Counted from the first letter of the stretch, positions 21,225 through 34,689 are shown. The stretch: 64,000 nt of DNA from Diabrotica undecimpunctata (GCF_040954645.1 NC_092809.1:67642141-67706140), one strand, 5' to 3'. The notes: generated from the sequence alone by a model not told the origin. Program-made: numbers and translations.

Positions 21225-22625
21225 TGTTATAATGTATTGTGTGTTTGAATGATGAGCAATGAGTGTTTTTAATAATATAGGGTTTTTATCGCGGTTCTCA
21301 AAGAATTAGTTTGTAAGTACTTTTTTAAATTATCTTTATTATAACTATTATGAAACACACATATATATATCTAACCTAGCCAATGTAAATTTAAAATAAA
21401 CTATCTTTAAATTGATATTCTTATACAACTAATTTAATTCTATAGACAATGTAAAATTTAAACAAACTATCTTCAAAATTGAAATTGTTATGACACTAAC
21501 TAAATTATATTAACAAAATTGTGTACCTTTCTTTCACTGAATGCCTAAATGAACTGTTTTCCACTATATATATTCTAATCACCACTGAATGTCTTCGTAC
21601 TTCGGTTATCCTTGTTTTTGTGAAATTACTTTTTCCAATTATCAGCTTCTACCAATTTAAGATATATTTTTCTTCACCAGCATTTATACACCACCAAGCA
21701 AACCAGCAAAACATCATTTATATTTATTCTTCTTTTCAATATACCAATATCCAATTATTATAAGTTGATTTATACTAATCTCCAATCATAATATAATTTC
21801 AATTTCTTCCAATATACCTTTTTAATCTTCAATAATTATTTGTGTATAATTATAAATGTGCATTAAAATATATGCATAATTTTTAATCTTCATTTAACTC
21901 ACTATATTAAACAATTGGACTATTTGTAACTGATTCACTGACTCCAACTAACTTTCATATTTCTTACTAAACTTTTCTGACTGACTTCTTGAAAATTCTG
22001 AACAATTTACTTCACTAACTAAATGTGTCTACTAACTTTCATAATAAACTGGACTCACAGTAACTGTAACTCATAACTGATCGATTCTAATCCAAATCAC
22101 CGGGTATTTATATCTTTTTTTTCTGTTCTAGAATCATCTGGAAATAAATCATGTTCCATTTGTTCTATTAAATACATGTCTGAATTTTTTGGAACAAACC
22201 ATTTCGCAAACATGGCCATCTCCGGTGATCCAGAGAATTCCATTCTTTTCTATTAATAATTTTGTTGACATTTAGGCTTTTCAGATCAGAATAAACATTT
22301 AAATCATTAAATATATATAAATTAAACATTTTAAACTAACATTATTATTATAACCCCACTTTATATTCGTATTATGATTAATTTCTGTCTGTCAATTTAC
22401 TGTATAGTTGGTTGCCTATGCACATGGCTCACTTAAATATATTTACAACATTAAAATACAACTTTTTACACTTATTATATGCTAATTGATTAAAAATGCC
22501 CTCACCTAAATAATTTTTATTAAATTCTCTAGTATATAACTTCTTAAAATAACCAAATACTTTTTTATATCTAATATTATGTAGTATATAACTTATAAAT
22601 TAATTTTTTAAATAATATCATTTCA
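21225..22625 (-). repeat. 3' LTR of gypsy element 2
   Basis: Plus-strand text TGTTATAATG...ATTTCA, 1401 bp, the same length as the partner at 27141-28541. In element orientation it begins TGAAATGATATT. The ~80-codon open frame present in both LTRs has no domain and is not treated as a gene. Confidence 0.93.
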
Positions 22626-23131
22626 ACACCCCAAAATTAAATTTAAAATAAATAATTTACTTATTATTTTTTTAAATATTAATTTTCTTATCCACATACC
22701 TTAGTAATTATAATAAATGAAATAATTTAATTTCCTATTTTAATTGTTCTATCAAATACATCCCTGTTCGCTGTCTATGTCAAAGCAGAGAACAACGGAG
22801 CACAGTTCGGCTATTCTATGATCAAACTGTCATGTCAAATGAAACAATGGATGTTATATCAGAGAATAAAATATAACCTTAATTAAAAATATAATCTATA
22901 TTGTGTTCTGTTTATTTATAGACAAAATTTAGGAATTATTTCCATTCAACAGGCTTTCATCCATATGAATTGGTAAGTTTTAAACTTTATTATATTAGAA
23001 AGACATTTATAAAATCAATTTTGTATCTAACCCCAAATTATGATTTTTAGGGTACAAAATAATTTCCATATATACAAAATTCAACAAGTATGATGTCAAA
23101 TTTATTCACAACAATGAAATCTACCATCTAT
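22626..23131. other. Internal remnant of gypsy element 2 next to the 3' LTR
   Basis: This holds the polypurine tract (minus strand TTTTGGGGTGT at 22626-22637). Further in, a plus-strand phrase near 22920-22975 reads FRNYFHSTGFHPYELV, like the end of a gypsy integrase core, in the orientation opposite to pol. The RNase H and most of the integrase are missing. Confidence 0.5.
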
Positions 23132-24500
23132 TTAACAAATCAAGTCTATTGAATAAAATGGATATATCAGTAAGCTGTTAGTGTTAAGTTTATAACCTAG
23201 ATATATCACTACTTTTTGAAAAAATGTACATTTTTCTTGATTTATTTTTAGTCCAACTTTGTCTAATCTATTGATTATAATTTTTAGGTGTTTCTCATGA
23301 TCTTCAGCAGTTTTAGAAAAAATTAATATATCATCAATGTAGTGAATAACAAAATGTTCATATTGATCCAAAATATCATGAAGACATCTACATAAAGCAC
23401 TGCAAAATGATTGAAGTCCAAATGGTACTACTTTGAATTGATATACTACTCCATCTATCTGAAATCCTGTATACTGTCTACTTTTTCTTTCTAGAGGTAT
23501 TAACCAAAAACTATGCTGTAAATCGATTTTAGTGAAAAATGACATTCCTGTAATTCTTCCTAGTATTCCATCTTCTAACATATTATTAATCGTTCTGTTT
23601 ACTTTTTCTCTGTATTTATATGGTATTGTGTATGATTTTGTTTTAAAATCTTTTTCTTCTTTAACTTTTATACTATGGATATAATTTTGTGCAATTCTAT
23701 TTTCTTTATTGAGAAGTCCCTTGTGTTGCTGCAATATGGAAATGACTATTGATTTATATTCTTCAGGGCAATTAACTTTTATCACATCTTCTTCTTTACA
23801 AATAAAATTGTTCTTCATTATGTACTCATTATTCCTTGCTTCCAATTTTACGCACTCCACCTCGTAGGCATTCATCTGCTTACAATTTCCATTCCTTAAA
23901 TATTCACTACAATAATTATTCTTTACATTCTTTTGGGACATTTCCCTATCATCAAAATACATTTCTTCTTCATAAACATCATTATTTTCTTTTAATAATA
24001 TCCTATCAACTCTTATTCCTTCTTCCACCTCATCTTTCTGCATAAATTTAATTATTTGCCCTTCCAAAGTTACCATTTTTTCTTCAAAATCTATCTTTAC
24101 TTTCTTCTTTTCCAATTCATCATTTCCCATTAATATATCAACACATAAATCCTTGACAATAAATCCTTGCATATTAATTTCTTTATTAAGAATATTAATT
24201 TTAAAATTGGCTAGTTTATCAATTTCACCCAACTTCTTATTATTTGCACCAATAATTTTAATTTTTGGAATCTTTATTATATCTGATAGTTTTAATGTAT
24301 TAAAAATAAAATTCTCCGAGACTAAAGTACTTTCTGAACCAGTATCTATCATAATTTTAATCATTTTATTTTTGGCCAAAGCATTTATATAAATTAAATT
24401 AATAGATTCAATAATTTTATCTTCATCTAGAGAAATAAATTCAGAAGGTTTTTCATAATAGCAATGGCCTAACTTGTAATTCAGAAAGTTTACTGAACAA
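23132..24500 (-). pseudogene. pol: Gypsy element 2 truncated Pol (protease and part of RT)
   Basis: The minus-strand frame is open from about 24500 and overlaps the gag stop at 24490-24492 in the -1 register. The protease motif MIDTGSES is encoded at about 24338-24361. The RT begins with a YTIPYKYREKVNRTINNML block (residues about 243-261 counted from 24379), then jumps straight to FFTKIDLQHSFWLIPL. The segment that normally carries the SPVVLVKKKDG and R-C-DYR-LN motifs is missing. PFGLQS and the catalytic YIDD are present (YIDD near residues 345-348). The frame ends after LGYKLN, well short of the RNase H. So there are at least two internal deletions. A copy with active-looking catalytic motifs but no integrase cannot be autonomous. 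Confidence 0.85.
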
Positions 24501-26996
24501 AATTTTGATTATTAGAATTGTCAGATTGTATCTGACCACTTGGATCTGATGTCCTATGTCTTTCCCTACTGTGACTTCTACTCACATTTTCTTGTCTTGT
24601 ACCGTTCGCGTCATAAAAAACTGGTACAACTCTTATAACCGAAAATCGTGTTTTTCAAGTTGTGTAAGTTGATCTTGTCCCTTATGTCATTCTAATTTCA
24701 AGGCAACGTTGCCAGTTCAACGAAAATATTATATCAAATCAGCTAAAAGGAGGGCTGTGCCACAGAATAATAAACAATCGAATGCCCACTCTGCTTGAAA
24801 AAATAAGTACGCACATCTCGTTCGCGCAGATAGAATCAGCCATGTTGTAAACGGAACCAGTGCTGTTCATTGTCATTTTATCTGGTGTGCATAGAAAAAT
24901 TAACCCGGTTTAATTTATTTACGGCAACTATAGACATAATATGCACTACTTTATTCGTACTTTTACGTATTTTTAGTTGAAGAATAGATTAAAATATTTC
25001 AAATATACTAAATTATTAATCTCTAAAAATTTAAATTACAGTTCTGTCTTAGCTTGTCAAAAATGTCTCAATTCGAGTCTAAAATATGGCGATTGCGTGC
25101 TTACAAACTTCAGAGGCGGCATCTGAGAGTGGGCATTCTGATTATTATTTATTCTGTGGCTGTGCGACAGACACATTATAAAATTACAGTAGATGCTTTC
25201 CAATGTTCCCTGTGTCAATACCCTATGTTTGGGCATTAACTCAACCCTCTACCTGGTTATTAAATTTATTAGATACGGTTTTTTGTTGTTAATGATAATA
25301 ATAATAACTAATAATAAATAAATAGTAAATAATAATAAATAACTTATATAAAAAAAATTTAATAATTTTTGAACGTTCTTTTTTATTTAGATTTAGTGCA
25401 ATTCCGTTATCTGTGATGGCAACAACGAATTGATTCACGAACCATTGTGTCAAGTTTGAACACAGGTTTACATTGGGGAAAAAAAGTGTACCAGTTTTAT
25501 ATGACGGGAAGTGTACTATTTCGTTCCCTGTCTTCGCAGCTTCTATTCCTTCGTACACAGTTTACCTGTCTGTTATAGTTAGGTCGCTCTGTATTTCTTC
25601 TATTGTTAAAATCTTGTCTATTATTATTAGTACTGTTATTAAAATGTTGTCTATTATAATTACTGTTATTATTATTAAAATTTTGTAAATTATTACCATA
25701 TCTATAATTATTATATGATTGTCTATATTGTTGATTATCATTTTTATTATATTGAAAGTTATTATTGTTTTTTCTGTTGTTATTATTACTTGTCATATTG
25801 CCTCTTTGTATTCTTTGAATAAAATTATTAAAACTATCTATTGTTTGAATATTTTGTACAGTTACTGTTTGGACAACATCAGCATCAAAATGTCTAGATA
25901 CATTTAAGACTGTTTCTTCCTCTCTAAGTGGTGGTTCTAAATATTTTGCAACTGTTATCAGTTTCAATGCATAATCTACCATATTTGATTTTAAATTGTG
26001 ATTATACTTTCCAAAATATAGAATTTCTATAAACTTGGCTTGCTCTAATTCACCCCAATAATAATTTAAAAATTTATTTTCAAATGTTTGAAAATTATCT
26101 AAATCATTTTCAATACTAGCAAACCAAGTTGCTGCATTGTCATTTAATGTCACTCTAATATAATCTTTAATATCATTAATATTATTCACAAATCTTAATT
26201 TATGTTTTAAACTATTTATGTATACTCTAGGATGCAAATTTTTTATATTACCAGAGAATTTAATCCCAGTCTCATTTGTTAAATTTAAGTAGGGTCTCCC
26301 TATGTCTCTCATTTGTGAAATATCATCTATTCTCTATTCCACATTTCTTATTTGATTACTATTTATTTGGATATTTTGTTGTATATCGTCTAATTTTTCT
26401 TCTGTGTTTCTCCTGTCTTCGTTAATTTTTACTTCTAAGTTACATTTCTGCAACTCTATTTTCTGTTCTATATCTATCTTATTATATTGAATAATCCTCC
26501 TTACTTCTGTCCTCTCATTTTTTATCCTTTTCTTGTAGTCATGCTGTATATTTTTTATTTCATTTGCTACTTTCTTCTCTGCAGCTTCAAGTTTTTTATC
26601 CATTTGTTTTTCCATTTGTTTTACAATTTTATTATTATTATCTTCTATTTTCTTTTCTAATTTTCTGTAATTCTCTTCCAATTTTTGTTCCATTTTTTTC
26701 ATGTCTTCTTTGACTTCTTTTGAATTCTCTTCCATTGTTTTCGTATTCTCTTCCATTTTCTGCTCCATTTTTTTCATGTCTTGTTTGATTTCTTTTGAAT
26801 TCTCTTCCATTGTCTTGTTCATCTGCATCATTAATGACATCAAAGCTGCCATATTGACATTTTCCTCTCTTTCTGGATTCATTTCTGCAGTATCTTGTGG
26901 AACTTGAACTAAACTCTCCTCTTGTATAGGTTGTGTTTCTACTTCCACATCTTCTTCATTCTTTTTGCTTCTTGTACCTTTTTTTCCTTGAGACAT
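24490..26996 (-). pseudogene. gag: Gypsy element 2 Gag, interrupted by a stop codon and a MITE
   Basis: The gene starts at 26996 on the minus strand. Residues 1-220 include a long Lys/Glu-rich coiled coil with three near-repeats of an MEENSKEVKEDMKKMEQK type. A TAG at 26334-26336 then interrupts the frame, which stays open in the same register down to 25497. That second part (about 270 residues) has a capsid-like region (FSGNIKNLHPRVYINSL..., AATWFASIEN) and an extremely Asn-rich, basic tail in place of a zinc knuckle. The 910-bp MITE at 24603-25512 then cuts it, and the remaining C-terminal codons end at a stop at 24490-24492. Whether the TAG is a mutation or a readthrough stop cannot be told from one copy. 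Confidence 0.85.
24603..25512. mobile_element. 910-bp MITE inserted in gag of gypsy element 2
   Basis: The ends are inverted: left CGTTCGCGTCATAAAAAACT, right (reverse complement) ACTTCCCGTCATATAAAACT, both followed by GGTACA. They are flanked by GTAC (or TGTAC) at 24599-24602 and 25513-25516. An inner inverted pair, CACAGAATAATAAACAAT...GCCCACTCT with its mirror at 25127-25163, gives the insert a hairpin. The gag frame continues on both sides, which supports insertion. No transposase is encoded. Confidence 0.75.
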
Positions 26997-27128
26997 TTTG
27001 AGACTTTACTTGTTCAAATATATTTAAAAATAAAATCTATAATTTTTTCTTTCTACTGATAATTAATTTAATTATATGAGAGCACTTATCTTCCCAAACT
27101 AATTCTTTTAAATAGAGAGCCACCGCGT

Positions 27129-27138
27129 TGGGCGCCAA
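27129..27138 (-). promoter_or_regulatory. tRNA primer-binding site of gypsy element 2
   Basis: Just inside the 5' LTR the minus strand reads TGGCGCCCAACGCGGTGG, starting with the TGG that pairs with a tRNA CCA end, two bases inside the LTR terminus. Confidence 0.75.
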
Positions 27139-27140
27139 AT

Positions 27141-28539
27141 TGTTATGATGTATTGTTTGTTTGAATGATGAGCAATGAGTGTTTTTAATAATATAGGGTT
27201 TTTATCGCGGTTCTCAAAGAATTAGTTTGTAAGTACTTTTTTAAATTATCTTTATTATAACTATTATGAAACACACATATATATATCTAACCTAGCCAAT
27301 GTAAATTTAAAATAAACTATCTTTAAATTGATATTCTTATACAACTAATTTAATTCTATAGACAATGTAAAATTTAAACAAACTATCTTCAAAATTGAAA
27401 TTGTTATGACACTAACTAAATTATATTAACAAAATTTTGTACCTTTCTTTCACTGAATGCCTAAATGAACTGTTTTCCACTATATATATTCTAATCACCA
27501 CTGAATGTCTTCGTACTTCGGTTATCCTTGTTTTTGTGAAATTACTTTTTCCAATTATCAGCTTCTACCAATTTAAGATATATTTTTCTTCACCAGCATT
27601 TATACACCACCAAGCAAACCAGCAAAACAGCATTTATATTTATTCTTCTTTTCAATATACCAATATCCAATTATTATAAGTTGATTTATACTAATCTCCA
27701 ATCATAATATAATTTCAATTTCTTCCAATATACCTCTTTAATCTTCAATAATTATTTGTGTATAATTATAAATGTGCATTAAAATATATGCATAATTTTT
27801 AATCTTCATTTAACTCACTATATTAAACAATTGGACTATTTGTAACTGATTCACTGACTCCAACTAACTTTCATATTTCTTACTAAACTTTTCTGACTGA
27901 CTTCTTGAAAATTCTGAACAATTTACTTCACTAACTAAATGTGTCTACTAACTTTCATAATAAACTGGACTCACAGTAACTGTAACTCATAACTGATCGA
28001 TTCTAATCCAAATCACCGGGTATTTATATCTTTTTTTTCTGTTCTAGAATCATCTGGCAATAAATCATGTTCCATTTGTTCTATTAAATACATGTCTGAA
28101 TTTTCTGGAACAAACCATTTCGCAAACATGGCCATCTCCGGTGATCCAGAGAATTCCAATCTTTTCTATTAATAATTTTGTTGACATTTAGGCTTTTCAG
28201 ATCAGAATAAACATTTAAATCATTAAATATATATAAATTAAACATTTTAAACTAACATTATTATTATAACCCCACTTTATATTCGTATTATGATTAATTT
28301 CTGTCTGTCAATTTACTGTATAGTTGGTTGCCTATGCACATGGCTCACTTAAATATATTTACAACATTAAAATACAACTTTTTACACTTATTATATGCTA
28401 ATTGATTAAAAATGCCCTCACCTAAATAATTTTTATTAAATTCTCTAGTATATAACTTCTTAAAATAACCAAATACTTTTTTATATCTAATATTATGTAG
28501 TATATAACTTATAAATTAATTTTTTAAATAATATCATTT

Positions 28540-28541
<2 letters not shown>
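27141..28541 (-). repeat. 5' LTR of gypsy element 2
   Basis: Plus-strand TGTTATGATG...ATTTCA, 1401 bp, a nearly identical partner of 21225-22625. Single-base differences include ATGATG/ATAATG at the start and AACAGCAT/AACATCAT further in. Confidence 0.93.

Positions 28542-28598
<57 letters not shown>
28542..28598. repeat. (TA)n tract between gypsy element 2 and the Tigger element
   Basis: An uninterrupted AT run that forms the immediate boundary of both neighbouring elements. Confidence 0.95.
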
Positions 28599-28601
<3 letters not shown>

Positions 28602-28734
28602 TAGACTCCCTCTTAACCAATCCCGCATTAATCGGCCGTCGTATTAACCGGCCACTCCCCCTTCCTATTGTTTTGCGTAGGAGACAATCATCCGTTTTTG
28701 TTTTCGAGGTTTCGAGGAGGATTGAATTCGTCTT

Positions 28735-29034
28735 GTGCGAAAATTAGTGAGTAAACGTGTGGTTGTGACGATGGAAAAACATCTAAGTGTGCTTAAACGG
28801 ATCGACAAAGGTGAATCGGTAAAGAAAATTTGTTCAGAGTTGAATGTTAAGAAAAGTACAGTGAATGACTGGCGAAGGGGTCGGCGTTCAATCGAGGATT
28901 TCTGCGCCCAAATGAAATTAGATAAAAATCTAAAAACTAGATGCACTAAAAAAACGAAATTCGAGATGAAGCTCCTTGGTTGTGGGTCCTTCAAGAACGG
29001 CGAAGAGGCACACCCATTAGCGGCCCGATTCTAA
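28735..29034 (+). pseudogene. Tigger/pogo transposase N-terminal helix-turn-helix fragment
   Basis: About 100 codons. The segment HLSVLKRIDKGESVKKICSE followed by LNVKKSTVNDWRR is the pogo/CENP-B type psq helix-turn-helix (residues about 15-50), which binds the element's own ends. The second DNA-binding (CENP-B) domain and the DDE domain are absent. After the stop at 29034 the sequence runs on into element-internal non-coding DNA up to the nested insertion, so this is a remnant. Confidence 0.75.
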
Positions 29035-29284
29035 GGGAAAAGGCTTTATGTAAACACAGCAAAATTATAGACGGAGGCGAATTTATTGGAAGTGAAGGTT
29101 AGTTGACTTGCTGGAAGGCACGTCACGGAGTTAATTATTATGCAAACGTAAGTGGAGAAAAAATGTCCGCGGACGCTTCAGGTGCAACTGATTTTACCCT
29201 CTTTTTCTCATTTTTTTTTACCGATTTTTTTAAAACAAGTTTGTAAAATATTTAAATATGTATATATTTACGTAAAAATAAATA

Positions 29285-31354
29285 CAGTAGAACCTCGATA
29301 AGTTAAAGTCCAAGGAAAAAACCAAATATTTTAAGTTATAGAGGTTTTAAGTCATCAAGGGTCTATGTTGTGATGGATTATTATAGGTCAGAAGTTCAAT
29401 AAAATATAGGCATTTATTATACACTACATTACTACATACACTACATTCATTTATTATACACGTTACAAAAAGTTAAAGGAATAATTAAAGGTATAGTCTA
29501 CTAAAAAAGTCTGTGATTTTCTTTTGTTTTAAACAATTCATAGATTCTAAATCGATTTGATTTTCAATGACAAATAGAGAAGAGAATACGTTATCTTTTA
29601 TGTTACTACACTGCTCTATAAATGATCATACAGTCGTTATAGCACTCTTTGCTTCGTTGATTGATATGCTCGTAGATGAAGTTTGTGGGTCGTCGTTAAA
29701 TTCATCGTCTTTATTACTTTCAATACAGTTGTTAACTGATTCCAATATTTCTTCCTCTGTTAACGTCTCTGCTGTGGGATGTTACCCCTAACCTGTTACG
29801 TTACCCCGTAAGCCCTAACGTACTTATCATCACAAGTAACGAAGTCGTCAAAAGTAATCTTTAACGCAGACATGTGGTTATTCCATTCTTCAGGTATATT
29901 ATTATCTTCCCCTTCAATGATTACTTGAGGTTTAATGATTTATTGAGGCTCTGAAGAAAAACCACAGGTTCTAAAGCAGTTTCTCACTGTGAGAAGTTCT
30001 ATGTTTCGCCATGCTTTGTTCACGATCCTCATTGCTTGAAGAACATTGATAAAGAAAATCGTATTTTGCTTCATATCAGCTATCATTCTTCAAACAACTT
30101 CTTTTCTGTATAATGTTTAAAAAATTTTAATTATACCCTGATCCAAAGGTTGAAGTTGTGATGTTGTGTTTCGTGGAAGAAATTGTACTTTGATTGCCTT
30201 TATAATGGTGGTAAGTCCCCGTGTGCTGTGCAGGTGTCGACGAACATAATAATTTTTCTATTTGAAGTTACCATTTGCTTATCTATATTAATCAGCCTTT
30301 TTTTTAAAAAGTTCTGCTGTCATCAATGCTTATTTATTGGCTTCATAATCCATGGGCAGTGATTTTAAACCTGCAAAACACCGAGGTTTTTTTGACTTAC
30401 CTATAATTAAAGGTTTCAGTTTTTCTGTGCTCGTAGAATTTGCACAAAGCAGAATCGTAAGTCGTTCCTTGCTGTGTTTTCCTCCATGACAGTTTTCATT
30501 TTTGAATGTTAATGTTTTTTCGGGAAGACATTTGAAAAACAGACCAGTTTTGTCTTAGTAGACTGATTTGCTTACGCTCGCACTTTCGCCGCACATTTTT
30601 TTGAAGGCTAAATCATGTCGTTTTTTGAAATTCTCTAACCAGCCATTGCTGGCTTTAAAATGATTGATTTTTAGTGAATTAGCGAACTCTACAGCCTTTT
30701 CTTTCAGTATGGGTCCACTGACACTGATGTTTTTGTTTCGATACTGTTTTATCCACGTAAACAAACACTGTTCCAAATTAGGGAATTCGGAAATTTTTCG
30801 TTTCTTACATTGAAGATTGTCTCCCGATTCTTGTTTTTTCAATAGTTTAGCTTCTTTTTTCATGATGACTGATAATGTACTCTCGTGTATTCCTGAGCCG
30901 CAATTTCTTTTCTTTTGAATCCATTTTTTACTGCTTCTATAGCTTTTAATTTATCAGCATATGTTAGCGTTGTTAATTTTCTTTTTGAACTCATTTTAAG
31001 CAAGTCATGACACAGTACGTAAAGCGATGTTTCTAGGACAGTGATCAAAAACTTATGATACAGTAAGCCGTTCAACTGTTGTCCTAATCCTAACCGCACC
31101 GCACCGCACCTAATGACCGAAAGCACGTTCTTTCAAAATAACTCATTGGTAAACAATTTTTTGTTATAGAGGTTGTGGAAACATTTCTTTAAGTTACTGA
31201 GGGCCGATACTGATATTATTTATTTAAGTTATCGAGGTTGTGTATTTTAAGTTGCAAGTAAAGGTTTTGGGCTCCGATGGGAAGGGAACATATAATTTCT
31301 TGAAGTTATAGAGGTTTTTAAGTTATTGAGGTTTGACTTATCGAGGTTCTACTG
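29285..31354 (-). mobile_element. Second Tigger-like transposon nested in the first (2070 bp)
   Basis: The terminal inverted repeats are CAGTAGAACCTCGATAAG on both ends (right end as reverse complement), with TA duplicated outside (TA|CAGTAG and CTACTG|TA). The sub-terminal sequence repeats the idea of 'TTAAGTTATAGAGGTT' several times (29320-29350, 31165-31340). The transposase is on the minus strand and broken. Confidence 0.88.
29560..31002 (-). pseudogene. Tigger-like transposase pseudogene (CENP-B type HTH plus DDE)
   Basis: From about 31000 on the minus strand: SSKRKLTTLTYADKLKAIEA with GFKRKEIAA, the first helix-turn-helix. A frame change follows near 30865. The second DNA-binding domain comes next, with LEQCLFTWIKQYRNKNISVS and NGWLENFKKRHDL. 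After a stop near 30555 the DDE_1 domain reads TGLFFKCLPEKTL, then CHGGKHSKERLTILLCANS, LKPLIIGKSKKPRCF and KIIMFVDTCTAH. The first Asp block (normally NADETG) is corrupted. Stops and shifts show the copy is inactive. Its orientation is opposite to the outer Tigger remnant. Confidence 0.85.
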
Positions 31355-31467
31355 TAGTATGTACTTGATTTTTCTCATGAAAATGCCTGCACATCGGATT
31401 AACCGGCCATTTGGTCAACCGGTCAGGCTCTGGTCCCGAGGTGGCCGGTTAAGAGAAAGTCTATTGT

Positions 31468-33059
<1,592 letters not shown>

Positions 33060-33060
33060 G

Positions 33061-33420
33061 TTATTTCTTCATATGGGCTATGAACAATTGTCTAGTCAAG
33101 TCAACACTATTATAGTTACCTTTACTTTTCCAGTAGTGATGCAGACGGTTCATTTTAATTGTCCCCATATGGAACATAAGCTCGAGAAAAGTCTTAAATT
33201 CTGTTTGTGTTGTCTCTTTCCAAAACGCAATCCTCGATTTTTCTGAACGACTTTGTGCAAGTATTTTGTCAGTCACTTCCACCATTCATTTAATCCACAT
33301 CGTCCTCTCCCGATGCTTCTAACAATGATTGTAATTCAGCAGTGGTCAATCTACGTTTATGTTCACATCTACCTTTTTTAGATGTCGAAGGCATATTATT
33401 TACATCCATTTCTTTATAAA
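33061..33420 (-). pseudogene. piggyBac-like transposase N-terminal fragment
   Basis: The minus strand reads MPSTSKKGRCEHKRRLTTAE with LQSLLEASGEDD, an acidic piggyBac-type N-terminus. After a stop at 33290-33292 the text continues as AFWKETTQTEFKTFLELMFH with MGTIKMNRLHHYWK. The E-F-K-x-F-L-x-L-x-x-x-M-G-x-x-K-M pattern is the start of the DDE_Tnp_1_7 domain. It then degrades. It is a relic of about 120 codons. Confidence 0.7.
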
Positions 33421-33589
33421 TACTATAACTCACTTTTACGGAGGTAATTAACAATAAAAACGTTCTACTGGAAACTATCAACTTACGACTTCCAATACTA
33501 TAAGGCCACTTGTGCCACAATACGTTTTTACTCAATAATAGTTCCTGTATAAGTAAAATTTAACTTTTTTAACCTTTCTATCGGCCTTT

Positions 33590-34345
33590 CTACTAGTCAT
33601 GCTTCTTCTTAAAACTTTGTAACATCTTGTACACTTTCTTCTCTTTGTATTATCTACATCGCTTTGCCTTAGATGGTATTTTTGGGTGTAACTGGTCATG
33701 AGGGTTACAACATTTCTTTATTTGTAAATGCCTTCGCGAACTCCAGTCTGAACTCAAGGATAGGTTGTCGCTTTTTTTACGTTTTCTATAATTTAGCAAC
33801 TAAGCATTGACTCCTGCGGTATTAAATATTAATTCCATTGCCACTTTCCGGTACCACTTCAGAATTTTGCGTATTGGGCTTTGGTAAGAAGCCACTTGAT
33901 CACTAAAATCAACACTCTTTTTCACCAAGTTATAATCGAGAATAATTTGTGGTTTTAGTACTTGTGTATAATTTTTCTTTTTATTTGATTAAACCAAGAT
34001 ACAACTATTATGTTTAAATGTTGCAAGGATTAAAACTGGTCTTTTGTCGACCCATTTTATCACTCGTAAAATCAATAATGGGGTTAAATTTCATCGAGAG
34101 TAACTGGTTGCAACTTTTTTAATCGAGATTTTAGTTTTACATGTTTTTAGAGTAAAACATCTGCACATGAATAATTCGTTTCTTAAACAATGATTTCAAT
34201 TCATCGACCAATATTCTAAAATAAGGTGTTATTACGTCGTCCAGAATATTATAAACTGGTTCTCTTTCATAAAGCATTGGAAATATGGTTTACACTCTAT
34301 ATTTAGAAAAATCTTTTACTGCAACTCTTGTTCGACCTAAACTAA
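33590..34345 (-). pseudogene. piggyBac-like transposase middle/C-terminal fragment
   Basis: The minus strand has LKPQIILDYNLVKKSVDFSD near 33905-33965, then YQSPIRKILKWYRKVAMELI. This is the conserved piggyBac DY-x-x-x-K-x-x-VD-x-x-DQ...KWY-x-K region. Upstream, weaker text (PVYNILDDVITPYF, FNPIIDFTSDK) fits the central domain. Stops interrupt it. On the minus strand this C-terminal piece lies before the N-terminal piece at 33061-33420, so the two are either different copies or a rearranged one. Confidence 0.7.
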
Positions 34346-34689
34346 ATTAATACACAAAACAAATTAATCTATTTTTTTTATAGAAATGCAGATTCCTGTC
34401 TGATTTTTATCAGTGCGGCATGAGTCACTGGTGTCTCGTATATCCGGACCTCTTATCGCATTACAAACATAATTCTTAATTAGCAGTGCGGTACAAGATA
34501 CATTTATGTCGTATAATCTGAAAGCCGTAATAAGACCATAAGACCGTATGTTATAAATAAATATATTTCTAAAAGAATTATCTTGAAACATTAAATAAAT
34601 ACACTAAAAAAGTGCAATATTAAGTGTTATTTAAAAAATGGTATGTCATTCACGACAATGACAAAAACAAAAGTTTTCAGTGTTCTATT

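Larger units (their letters stand above)
21225..28541 (-). mobile_element. Ty3/gypsy LTR retrotransposon 2, defective, about 7.3 kb
   Basis: Two 1401-bp LTRs (21225-22625 and 27141-28541) flank gag and a partial pol on the minus strand. The LTRs differ at roughly ten single bases that I could find by reading, so the insertion is recent but older than gypsy element 1. The 5' LTR is followed by TGGCGCCCAACG (primer-binding site) and the 3' LTR is preceded by a TTTTGGGGTGT purine tract. Gag has an in-frame stop and a MITE insertion. Pol lacks part of the RT, all RNase H and the usual integrase, so the copy cannot move without help. Both ends abut (TA)n. Confidence 0.92.
28599..31466. mobile_element. 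Tigger/pogo-like DNA transposon, internally deleted, with a nested Tigger
   Basis: The terminal inverted repeats are CAGTAGACTCCCTCTTAACC at the left and, reading inward from the right, CAATAGACTTTCTCTTAACC. Both are next to TA in (TA)n tracts; TA is the Tigger/pogo target. Without the nested element the copy is only about 0.8 kb and keeps just the N-terminal DNA-binding coding part. A second repeated sub-terminal motif, TTAACCGGCCA, occurs at both ends. Confidence 0.85.

Noticed and set aside
21521..21763. 80-codon frame present in both LTRs of gypsy element 2 (also 27437-27679)
   Set aside because: Duplicated with the LTRs and lacking any domain.
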